NCBI RefSeq assembly: GCF_007748175.1
Contig: NZ_CP037422.1
Location: forward strand, 6,278,334 to 6,342,333
DNA length: 64,000 nt
Direction: 5' to 3'
Origin: Gimesia aquarii
GTDB lineage: Bacteria > Planctomycetota > Planctomycetia > Planctomycetales > Planctomycetaceae
Both the position numbers and the translations under genes were made by a program. This document shows, in pieces, positions 57,052 through 64,000 of this stretch. Position 1 is the first letter of the stretch, and every line of letters starts with the position of its first letter. The notes below the pieces were generated by a model. It saw only the letters and a program-made list of their open reading frames with translations. It searched no databases and was not told where the DNA came from.

Positions 57052-60000
57052 GTGGCACGAAAAAAAGCATCTTCAAGCCTGAATCAAAAATTTGAGCAGC
57101 GAACACAGGAGCTTGGCCAACAGATTTGGGGGCTGCTGGAACGTCGCGAACCAACCATGTTTGAAAAACGCTGGTGGGATGATCGAATTCTTTCCTGGGC
57201 AATGGCGGATGAATCAGTCAAAGTGCAAATGTTCCGCTTCGTGGATGTCCTGCCGATGCTCCGTTCTCACGAGTCGATCGTCAGCCACCTGCAGGAATAT
57301 TTTGAAGATGTTCGCAAGCATCTTCCCTGGGCGGCTCGCATTGGGCTTGAATTATCACAGCCAAATTCTGTTTTGGGTCGTGCCCTGGCTTTGAATGCCC
57401 GCTCCAATGCCAGACGTATGGCCAGCCGCTTCATTGCCGGTTCAACTGTGGAACAAGTTCATCATACTGTTGATCGACTCAGAAGCGAGAATTTCGCGTT
57501 CACGCTCGATCTGCTCGGCGAAGCGGTGATCAGTGAGAAAGAGGCTGAGTCCTACCTGCAAGCTTATCTTGATCTGATCAAGGGACTCTCCCCGCGTGTC
57601 AAAAAATGGTCGGAAAACGTACAACTCGACTGGGATAACCAGGGACACCTGCCAAGAACCAATGTTTCGATTAAATTATCGGCCTTATGCAGTCAATTCA
57701 AACCAACCGATCCTGTGGGCACAATGGCTGCAGTGCAACCTCGCTTAAAACGGTTACTGCGTTGTGCCATGCAGCATGATGCTTATCTGCATGTCGACAT
57801 GGAGCAGAATTCTTATAAGCCACTGACCCTGGAGATTTTTAAACAGACTCTGATGGAAAAGGAATTCCGCGATTTCGACAATGTGGGCATTGTGATTCAG
57901 GCGTATCAACCCGAGGCCGAAAAGGATCTGAAGGACCTCTTAAAATGGACTAAAAAACGTAAAACCCCGATCTGGATTCGACTCGTCAAAGGAGCATACT
58001 GGGATTATGAAACCATCACATCCCAATATCATGGCTGGCCGATTCCCGTGTATCAGGAAAAATGGGAATCCGATGCCAATTTTGAAAAACTGACTCAGAT
58101 ACTGCTGGAAAACTACCAGTGGTTACGTCCTGCTTTTGGTAGCCATAATATGCGGAGCCTGGCCCACGCCATCGCCGTTGCCCATGAACTGGATATTCCC
58201 CCTTCCGCTTATGAAATCCAAATGCTGTATGGCATGGGGAAAGAACAGGCCCAGGTCTTTGCAGAAATGGGCCATCGCGTTCGTATTTATACTCCTTTCG
58301 GTGAATTAATACCCGGCATGGCCTATCTGGTCAGGCGTTTGCTGGAAAACACGTCCAACGACTCATTCCTTCGACAAAGCTTTAGTGAGCACGTCAATCT
58401 GGAGACCTTGATGATGAATCCTTCCGACCATGCCAAACAAACCTCTGAAAAGAACGCTTCAGACGACACAACGAGCGGTTTCCAAAACGAACCGCTTATT
58501 GATTTTAGCCTGGAAGAATCCCGCACTCAAATGCAGGAAGCTCTGGAAACTGTCGCAGATCAGCTAGGAAAAGAATACCCACTGTTAATTAATGGTCGTG
58601 CAATCGATACCAAAACCACAATTACGTCTCGCAACCCATCGCACCACGATGAAGCAGTGGGTACGGTCTCATCAGCCTCAGCCGATGATGCCATCGATGC
58701 CATTGATGCCGCCCGTCGTGCTTTTCCGTCATGGTCAAAAACAGAGCCACAGTATCGGTCTGAATACCTCGAACTGATCGCCGCCAACATGCGTCGACGG
58801 CGTTTCGAGCTGGCCGCCTGGATCGTCTACGAATGTGGTAAGCCGTGGGAAGAAGCAGATGGTGATGTCGCAGAAGCCATTGACTTTTGCATGTACTATG
58901 CCAACCAAATGCGTCGACTGGCAGAGCCTCTGAACTGTAATGTTCCCGGCGAAGAAAACGCTTATTTCTATCGCCCCAGGGGAACTGTCGCCGTGATTGC
59001 TCCCTGGAACTTCCCACTGGCGATTCTGACAGGCATGACCGCGGCCGCATTGGTCACTGGAAACACAGTCGTCATGAAGCCGGCAGAGCAATCATCAGTC
59101 GTTGCTGCGAAACTCATGGATTTGATTCATGAATCGGGTATTCCGGATGGCGTTGTTAATTTTCTCCCCGGGATCGGTGAAGAAGTCGGTCCGGAACTGG
59201 TAGGCAGTCCCGATGTAGAACTCATCACCTTTACCGGCTCGCGTGATGTAGGCCTGGCAATCAACGAATCGGCATCAGAAACAGACCTTAGACAGAACAT
59301 GGTTAAACGAGTCATTGCCGAAATGGGTGGAAAAAATGCGATCATTATTGACGATGATGCCGATCTCGATGAAGCCGTTCTCGGTGTGATGCATTCCGCA
59401 TTTAATTACGCAGGTCAGAAATGTTCTGCCTGCTCACGAGTCATCGTCCTGGAATCGATTCATGACACATTTGTAGAACGTCTGGTGGAGGCCACTAAGA
59501 GCCTGAAAATTGGCCCTGCTGAAGAACCGGGAACCATTGTTGGACCGGTCATCGACGAAGATGCCAAACAGAGAATTCTTGAATACATTGAAACAGGGAA
59601 AGAGGAAGCAACACTGGCATTGGCCTGTGAGGCAACAGAACTGAACGAAGAAGGATATTATGTCGGCCCTCATATTTTCACAGACGTCGATTCCACATGC
59701 CAGATTGCACAAGAAGAAATTTTTGGACCGGTTCTGGCTGTTATGAAAGCAGACGATATGGACGAAGCGATCTCGATTGCCAACGACACCCCGTATGCAT
59801 TAACGGCAGGTATCTATAGTCGCAGCCCGGCTAATCTGAACAGGGCCAGACGTGATCTGGTTGCCGGCAACATTTATTTGAATCGTAACATCACCGGTGC
59901 AATGGTCGAACGGCATCCATTCGGCGGTTTCAAAATGTCAGGTATCGGCAGCAAAACAGGCGGACCGGATTACCTGCTCCAATTTCTGATTCCCGTTAAT

Positions 60001-60072
60001 GTCACCGAGAACACAATGCGTCGCGGATTTGCACCCACGGCCGTCGGCGACGATTCTGAGGAAGAACAATAA
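57052..60072 (+). CDS. putA: Bifunctional proline dehydrogenase / L-glutamate gamma-semialdehyde dehydrogenase
   Basis: A 1006-aa protein starting at GTG, with AGG 8 nt upstream. The proline dehydrogenase TIM barrel covers about residues 120-430: NVSIKLSALCSQF, AYLHVDMEQNSYK, IWIRLVKGAYWDYE, SAYEIQMLYGMGKEQAQ, and RIYTPFGELIPGMAYLVRRLLENTSN. The ALDH domain covers about 515-985: APWNFPLAILTGMTAAAL, TFTGSRDVGLAI, catalytic Glu in VIAEMGGKNAIII, catalytic Cys791 in NYAGQKCSACSR, and EEIFGPVLAVMK. It oxidises proline to glutamate by channelling. No ribbon-helix-helix repressor domain is seen at the N-terminus, so it is not an autorepressor. A single-gene unit. Confidence 0.96.
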   Translation: MARKKASSSLNQKFEQRTQELGQQIWGLLERREPTMFEKRWWDDRILSWAMADESVKVQMFRFVDVLPMLRSHESIVSHLQEYFEDVRKHLPWAARIGLELSQPNSVLGRALALNARSNARRMASRFIAGSTVEQVHHTVDRLRSENFAFTLDLLGEAVISEKEAESYLQAYLDLIKGLSPRVKKWSENVQLDWDNQGHLPRTNVSIKLSALCSQFKPTDPVGTMAAVQPRLKRLLRCAMQHDAYLHVDMEQNSYKPLTLEIFKQTLMEKEFRDFDNVGIVIQAYQPEAEKDLKDLLKWTKKRKTPIWIRLVKGAYWDYETITSQYHGWPIPVYQEKWESDANFEKLTQILLENYQWLRPAFGSHNMRSLAHAIAVAHELDIPPSAYEIQMLYGMGKEQAQVFAEMGHRVRIYTPFGELIPGMAYLVRRLLENTSNDSFLRQSFSEHVNLETLMMNPSDHAKQTSEKNASDDTTSGFQNEPLIDFSLEESRTQMQEALETVADQLGKEYPLLINGRAIDTKTTITSRNPSHHDEAVGTVSSASADDAIDAIDAARRAFPSWSKTEPQYRSEYLELIAANMRRRRFELAAWIVYECGKPWEEADGDVAEAIDFCMYYANQMRRLAEPLNCNVPGEENAYFYRPRGTVAVIAPWNFPLAILTGMTAAALVTGNTVVMKPAEQSSVVAAKLMDLIHESGIPDGVVNFLPGIGEEVGPELVGSPDVELITFTGSRDVGLAINESASETDLRQNMVKRVIAEMGGKNAIIIDDDADLDEAVLGVMHSAFNYAGQKCSACSRVIVLESIHDTFVERLVEATKSLKIGPAEEPGTIVGPVIDEDAKQRILEYIETGKEEATLALACEATELNEEGYYVGPHIFTDVDSTCQIAQEEIFGPVLAVMKADDMDEAISIANDTPYALTAGIYSRSPANLNRARRDLVAGNIYLNRNITGAMVERHPFGGFKMSGIGSKTGGPDYLLQFLIPVNVTENTMRRGFAPTAVGDDSEEEQ

Positions 60073-60224
60073 CGGAACAGCAAGACAGTCAGAAAACGCT
60101 TATCCGTAACATGACAACTTGTTTTTCACATAGACAAAATCACGCTTTAGAAATAGGACAAAATATAAGTTCCGATAAGCAGAACCTGAATCCAGCTACC
60201 TCTTAGTTAATAGGGCTCCTGTAG

Positions 60225-60746
60225 TTGCAAGCACTTAAAATAGTTTTATTTAGCATCATTGCAGCAATCGTATTCGGCATCATTCACGATCAATTTACAG
60301 TTAGAATCTGCTTAGAGTATTTCACTATTGGTCACCCAATAATTTTCAATACCACTTCACCTACACTTCTTGCCTTAGGCTGGGGTATAATTGCAACATG
60401 GTGGGTTGGACTGATCCTTGGCTGTCTTTTGGCAACCTCTGCCAGAGTCGGTAAAAAATCAAAATTAACATTGTCTCAAATAATGCCTGACATATTCAAA
60501 TTACTTGCTCTTATGGGTATTTTCTCTTTTATCGCGGGCATCACTGGGTACATTCTCGCAAGTCAAGGTGTGGTGCACCTCGTTGAGCCAATGTTTAGTA
60601 GAGTGCCTGCTACAAAACATGTTGCGTTTCTCACAGATCTTTGGGCACATAGCGCCAGTTACCTTATTGGCGTACTGGGTGGCATCGTTTTAACTATAAA
60701 AATTTGGCGTTCGCGTACTGAATCAAAAGTGCCCAAATCGCCCTAA
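60225..60746 (+). CDS. Small integral membrane protein of unknown function
   Basis: A 173-aa protein beginning at TTG (AGGG 9 nt upstream); no family was recognised. Four hydrophobic segments are visible: IVLFSIIAAIVFGIIH (start), LLALGWGIIATWWVGLILGCLLA, LLALMGIFSFIAGITGYILA and SYLIGVLGGIVLTIKIW, with short charged loops. The base composition is more AT-rich than its neighbours, suggesting transfer. The region after the stop (CCCTAACAAAGCGATGCCGCG) recalls the left half of an integron attC site, but the right half was not seen. Confidence 0.7.
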   Translation: MQALKIVLFSIIAAIVFGIIHDQFTVRICLEYFTIGHPIIFNTTSPTLLALGWGIIATWWVGLILGCLLATSARVGKKSKLTLSQIMPDIFKLLALMGIFSFIAGITGYILASQGVVHLVEPMFSRVPATKHVAFLTDLWAHSASYLIGVLGGIVLTIKIWRSRTESKVPKSP

Positions 60747-60811
60747 CAAAGCGATGCCGCGAAACTGGAATTTCTCATAAAATCCAACTCCAATAAGAAT
60801 CAATTTGAACA

Positions 60812-63694
60812 ATGCACAACCTCATATCCCAGCGTTTTTATCCTCTGATCGTATCATGGTGCTTTGTCATTGCTTTAATGATGGGCTTGGATAATGCCAA
60901 CAGTAGTGACTGGCCGATGTGGCGTCAAAATGCGGGGCGAACCGGGGTAACAACGGAATCACTGCCTGAAACACTCTCGCTGAAATGGGTACGAAAGTTG
61001 CCAGAAATCACGCCTGCGTTTCACAATGCACGTTTGCAATTTGATGCCGGTTATGAACCAATCGTGGCTGATGGCGTTCTGCTCATCGCGTCTTCCCGTA
61101 ACGATTCGGTCACGGCGTACGAAGCAGCGACAGGCCGTGAACTCTGGGTGTATCATACAAATGGGCCAGTCCGATTCGCCCCTGCAGTCTGGAAGAATTA
61201 CGTCTGCTTTGGATCTGACGATGGCTTTCTCTATTGTGTTGAACTGTCAACGGGAAAGTTACGTTGGAAACACCGTGCAGTACCTAACGAACGGCGTTTG
61301 CTTGGAAATCAACGTTTGATTTCGGTGTGGCCTGTCCGCGGCGGGCCAGTCGTGTCAGAGGGTATTGTCTACTTCGCCGCAGGCGTCTGGCCATTTGAGG
61401 GGGTTTTCGTCTATGCAATGGATATCGCAACGGGCAAAGTGATCTGGCGGAACGAGCGACTCGGATATCTGTTCGGACAACAGCCACACAATACGAAAGC
61501 GATTGGAGGTCTGGCGCCGCAAGGCTATCTGATCATCAATGGCGATGAATTGATTGTGCCCTGCTCAACAGCATACCCGGCGCGGTTGAATCGGAAAACA
61601 GGCGAATTAATTGAATTTAAGCTACCCAATGAGGGAGGCTTTCCCGGGGGCTGGTTTGCTGCTCTTGATCCTGAAGACGCTAAAGCGATACGGCGTGGAA
61701 AACTGGCCTTCGACAAAGTAGTAAATAGCCAACGGCACGAAGATAAAGTACGTAAGGGATTGGGCAAAGAAAGTATTAGCCGTGTCATTCGTGCTGGCGA
61801 CCGTTCCTTGAAGTTCGACGACAAACTAGATGGCGTTGAAGGAGTAATCCACTCAATGATCGTTGCCGATGGTCGGCTCTTTGTCGCGACGCGAAACGGA
61901 AAACTCTACTGTTTTGAAGAGCAGAAAGGAGTGAAGTCGACACCAGTCAAACAGTGGCAAGAGAGTGTCACTCCACTGACCACAACACCACAATCGACCC
62001 GGTTCGTAAAAGCATTGATTCAGGAATCTGCTGGGCCTCAAGGAATCGCATTGGTGGTCGGACTGAAAAATGGCTCGCTCGTTAAGGCTCTGCTAAAAGA
62101 ATCAAACTATCACGTCATCGCCTTTGATCATCACACTGATCGAGTCGATCAACTTCGTGGTGAACTACAAAGAGCTGGACTCTATGGAACACGCGCCGCG
62201 GTCATCGAATGTGATCCGAAGCAAGTCACCTTGCCTCCCTATCTGGCTCGTGTCATTCTGACAGAAACACCAGAACAAGTCGCTAAATCCTGGAGCCTAA
62301 TACTGCAGTCTCTCCGACCATTTGGCGGAATTGCTGCATTGGGAATCAAGCATCACACCGGCATTACTAACGATCTTAACCTAAAATCTCTCAAGCCGGG
62401 TAATTTCGAACTCTCCGAGTTTGAACTGACAAACACAGAACCATCCGAATTCGAGGAGCAGGCACTGGTACGGCGTGTTGGCGCTTTGCCAGGCACAGCC
62501 GATTACAGAGGAAACTACGAACACTGTAAAGATACACTCGTCCGTTTTCCGCTGGGCGTACTCTGGTTTGACGATACGCTCGCGCACTTCAAACGCTCAC
62601 CACAACCCCATTTCTTTGACGGAATAATGGTATCTCGTCCTAAAGACTGGCATGCCACACGCGTCAAGGGTGACTGGTCTATCGACTATCCTTTAAACCG
62701 CTCTGTTCTCTCTGATATCTACACTGGCCGTGTACTTGAACCATCAGAACAAACCACTTTACGCAAGAATCTGGCGGCGAACCCAACAGGGCCACAGCCA
62801 AGTTACTATCACGCACCACACCAAAAGACAATGTTGCACCCTGACCCGCCAGTCGCGGGAGAACGCATCAACCCGCTGACGGGCCTGAAAGAACCACGTG
62901 CATTCCCAAAAATGTATGGCTGTGATGGCGGAGTCGATTATGGATTATTCTATACACTAAGAAGCGGAACGGCTTCCTACTACGACAAGACACTGGAAAG
63001 CGGAACGGTTTTTATCAGTGGACCGCGTAGTGGTTGCTCCAACAGCATTATTCCTTCGGGTGGATTGCTGAACGTCCCTTATTTTTATGAAGGTTGTACC
63101 TGTAGTTATCCACTCCCCGCTGGTTTGTCTATGGTGGCTATGCCTGAAAGTTTTGAGCAGTGGTCATCGTGGGGTGAAGACAAAATCAAACCCGCCTCCA
63201 TACAGCGGATTGGCTTGAATTTCGGAGCACCCGGTGATCGGAAAACACGCGCTGGAACGCTCTGGCTCGATTATCCTTCTATCGGCGGCCCCTCTCCCCA
63301 AATCAGAGTCGAAACAAAACCAAAGAATCCCAAGTACCGTTATCGGCACACAAACTGGATGCAAGGTGACAACGAATGGCCGTGGGTTGCCGCGTCTACA
63401 GTGAAAGGACTCCAGGAACTGACATTACATGATCTCAAACCAGGAACTTATACCGTCAAGCTCTACTTTGCCGAAGTTGACGACATTCAACCCGGACAAC
63501 GAAAGCAGACGATTTCTTTGCAAGGACAGCCTGTCCTGAGTGACTTCGACATCATCGCAGAAGCGAAACATTCGATGACAGGTATTACTCGTCAAATTGA
63601 AAACATCAAGGTTGACGGCACTTTGACGATGACCTTACAGGCAATAACAGGAAAGTCTCTCATCAGCGGAATCGAGATCACTAGAGCTCCCTAA
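60812..63694 (+). CDS. PQQ-like propeller protein with embedded methyltransferase-like segment and malectin-like tail
   Basis: A 960-aa protein with a signal peptide to about residue 30. The propeller opens SDWPMWRQNAGRTGVTTESLPETLSLKWVRKLP and has PQQ-repeat strands: SVTAYEAATGRELWVYHTNGPVRFAPAVW, FGSDDGFLYCVELSTGKLRWKHR, VYAMDIATGKVIWRNE, and RLFVATRNGKLYCFEEQKG. Residues about 405-515 resemble a class I methyltransferase Rossmann fold (ALVVGLKNGSLVKALLKESNYHVIAFDHHTDRVDQLRGELQRAG, then AAVIECDPKQVTLPPYLARVILTETPEQ). Residues about 700-790 form a Cys-rich region (GCDGGVDYGLFYTLRSGTASYYD, EGCTCSYPLP). The last 100 residues look malectin-like (LKPGTYTVKLYFAEVDD). The function is unknown; the export signal argues against true SAM-dependent activity. 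Confidence 0.82.
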   Translation: MHNLISQRFYPLIVSWCFVIALMMGLDNANSSDWPMWRQNAGRTGVTTESLPETLSLKWVRKLPEITPAFHNARLQFDAGYEPIVADGVLLIASSRNDSVTAYEAATGRELWVYHTNGPVRFAPAVWKNYVCFGSDDGFLYCVELSTGKLRWKHRAVPNERRLLGNQRLISVWPVRGGPVVSEGIVYFAAGVWPFEGVFVYAMDIATGKVIWRNERLGYLFGQQPHNTKAIGGLAPQGYLIINGDELIVPCSTAYPARLNRKTGELIEFKLPNEGGFPGGWFAALDPEDAKAIRRGKLAFDKVVNSQRHEDKVRKGLGKESISRVIRAGDRSLKFDDKLDGVEGVIHSMIVADGRLFVATRNGKLYCFEEQKGVKSTPVKQWQESVTPLTTTPQSTRFVKALIQESAGPQGIALVVGLKNGSLVKALLKESNYHVIAFDHHTDRVDQLRGELQRAGLYGTRAAVIECDPKQVTLPPYLARVILTETPEQVAKSWSLILQSLRPFGGIAALGIKHHTGITNDLNLKSLKPGNFELSEFELTNTEPSEFEEQALVRRVGALPGTADYRGNYEHCKDTLVRFPLGVLWFDDTLAHFKRSPQPHFFDGIMVSRPKDWHATRVKGDWSIDYPLNRSVLSDIYTGRVLEPSEQTTLRKNLAANPTGPQPSYYHAPHQKTMLHPDPPVAGERINPLTGLKEPRAFPKMYGCDGGVDYGLFYTLRSGTASYYDKTLESGTVFISGPRSGCSNSIIPSGGLLNVPYFYEGCTCSYPLPAGLSMVAMPESFEQWSSWGEDKIKPASIQRIGLNFGAPGDRKTRAGTLWLDYPSIGGPSPQIRVETKPKNPKYRYRHTNWMQGDNEWPWVAASTVKGLQELTLHDLKPGTYTVKLYFAEVDDIQPGQRKQTISLQGQPVLSDFDIIAEAKHSMTGITRQIENIKVDGTLTMTLQAITGKSLISGIEITRAP

Positions 63695-63844
63695 AACGAA
63701 AACCATACTTACTGTAGACCCAATAAGTTTTCGAAAATCGCACTAGACAATGAACCACAATATGGACAAAGAGTCAGAACATACAATATAATTAACTGTT
63801 GTGCGCTTTGTCTGTTATTGCCCCCCTCAGAGTTGAGATTACTA

Positions 63845-64000
63845 ATGATCCCCCACAATAGATCTTACGATATCAATCGGCGTCCCACTTTGCAGTTTTT
63901 TGTGATGATGCTCGTACTTTTTTCGATCCTTTGTCTCTATCCATCAGGAATCTTCGCCCAAAAACCTCCTCAATCAGATCCCTTCGATGTTGAGGTTCCA
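63845..64000 (+). CDS. Start of an exported protein (runs off the window)
   Basis: An ATG at 63845 opens a frame that stays open to the right edge (52 codons). A signal peptide is clear: a basic N-terminus (HNRSYDINRRPT), a hydrophobic core (FFVMMLVLFSILCLY) and a likely cleavage site after GIFAQ, followed by KPPQSDPFDVEVP. Too little is present to name a family. It is co-directional with the PQQ protein gene, 150 nt downstream. Confidence 0.6.
   Translation, partial: MIPHNRSYDINRRPTLQFFVMMLVLFSILCLYPSGIFAQKPPQSDPFDVEVP

Overview
The window reads as chromosome of a planctomycete, most likely of the Planctomycetaceae (Gimesia/Rubinisphaera type). This rests on family content: two PSCyt1/DUF1549/DUF1553 proteins each followed by a Tat-exported DUF1501 protein, two large PVC-type dehydrogenases with HEAT repeats and a C-terminal CxxCH heme motif, a DUF1559 pseudopilin-like protein, a DUF1080 protein, and an ECF sigma factor of the Rhodopirellula/Verrucomicrobium type. 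GC is moderate by eye (a little under 50 %). Most non-housekeeping proteins carry signal peptides. The genus is inference. No rRNA, tRNA, CRISPR array, insertion sequence or prophage was recognised.

Layout. 1-11.1 kb: a PHP-type metallohydrolase (cut by the left edge), a PVC heme protein and a DUF1080 protein on the minus strand, then the first PSCyt1 + DUF1501 pair on the plus strand. 11.0-14 kb: thioredoxin-type arsenate reductase, a GNAT acetyltransferase and an exported amidase. 14.2-18.1 kb: a compact module of sigma factor, FecR/LamG membrane protein, DUF1559 pseudopilin-like protein and lipoprotein, closed by a terminator. 18.2-19.8 kb: Na/Pi cotransporter. 19.9-30.2 kb: a presumptive carbohydrate locus (SDR, Gfo/Idh/MocA oxidoreductase, GH-like protein, GntR-LacI regulator, M14 peptidase, sialidase-like propeller, GHL10-type glycosidase). 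The regulator's upstream region holds a near-consensus promoter flanked by palindromes. 30.2-31.6 kb: an RtcB-family ligase. 32.3-42.8 kb: the second PSCyt1 + DUF1501 pair, a sialate O-acetylesterase-like protein, an alpha/beta esterase, a second PVC heme protein and an SDR-like protein lacking the catalytic Tyr.

43-51 kb is mostly core metabolism: an ArsR regulator, carA, ndk, sucD and sucC (minus strand), fucU, purA and a single-domain response regulator. 51-56.6 kb, on the minus strand, is a three-subunit molybdenum hydroxylase (FAD, 2Fe-2S and Mo subunits) followed by a MoaD/ThiS-like ubiquitin-fold protein and a HEAT protein. 57-60 kb is a bifunctional PutA with an unusual palindrome-rich leader. 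60.2-64 kb holds a small membrane protein, a large PQQ-propeller protein carrying an embedded methyltransferase-like segment and a malectin-like tail, and the start of another exported protein.

Taken together, the exported enzymes (sialidase-like, GHL10, O-acetylesterase, esterase, DUF1080, PVC and PSCyt proteins) suggest breakdown of complex, decorated polysaccharides outside the cytoplasm. Cytosolic oxidoreductases and fucose mutarotase would feed the sugars inward. This is inference from gene families; no substrate can be read from the sequence.
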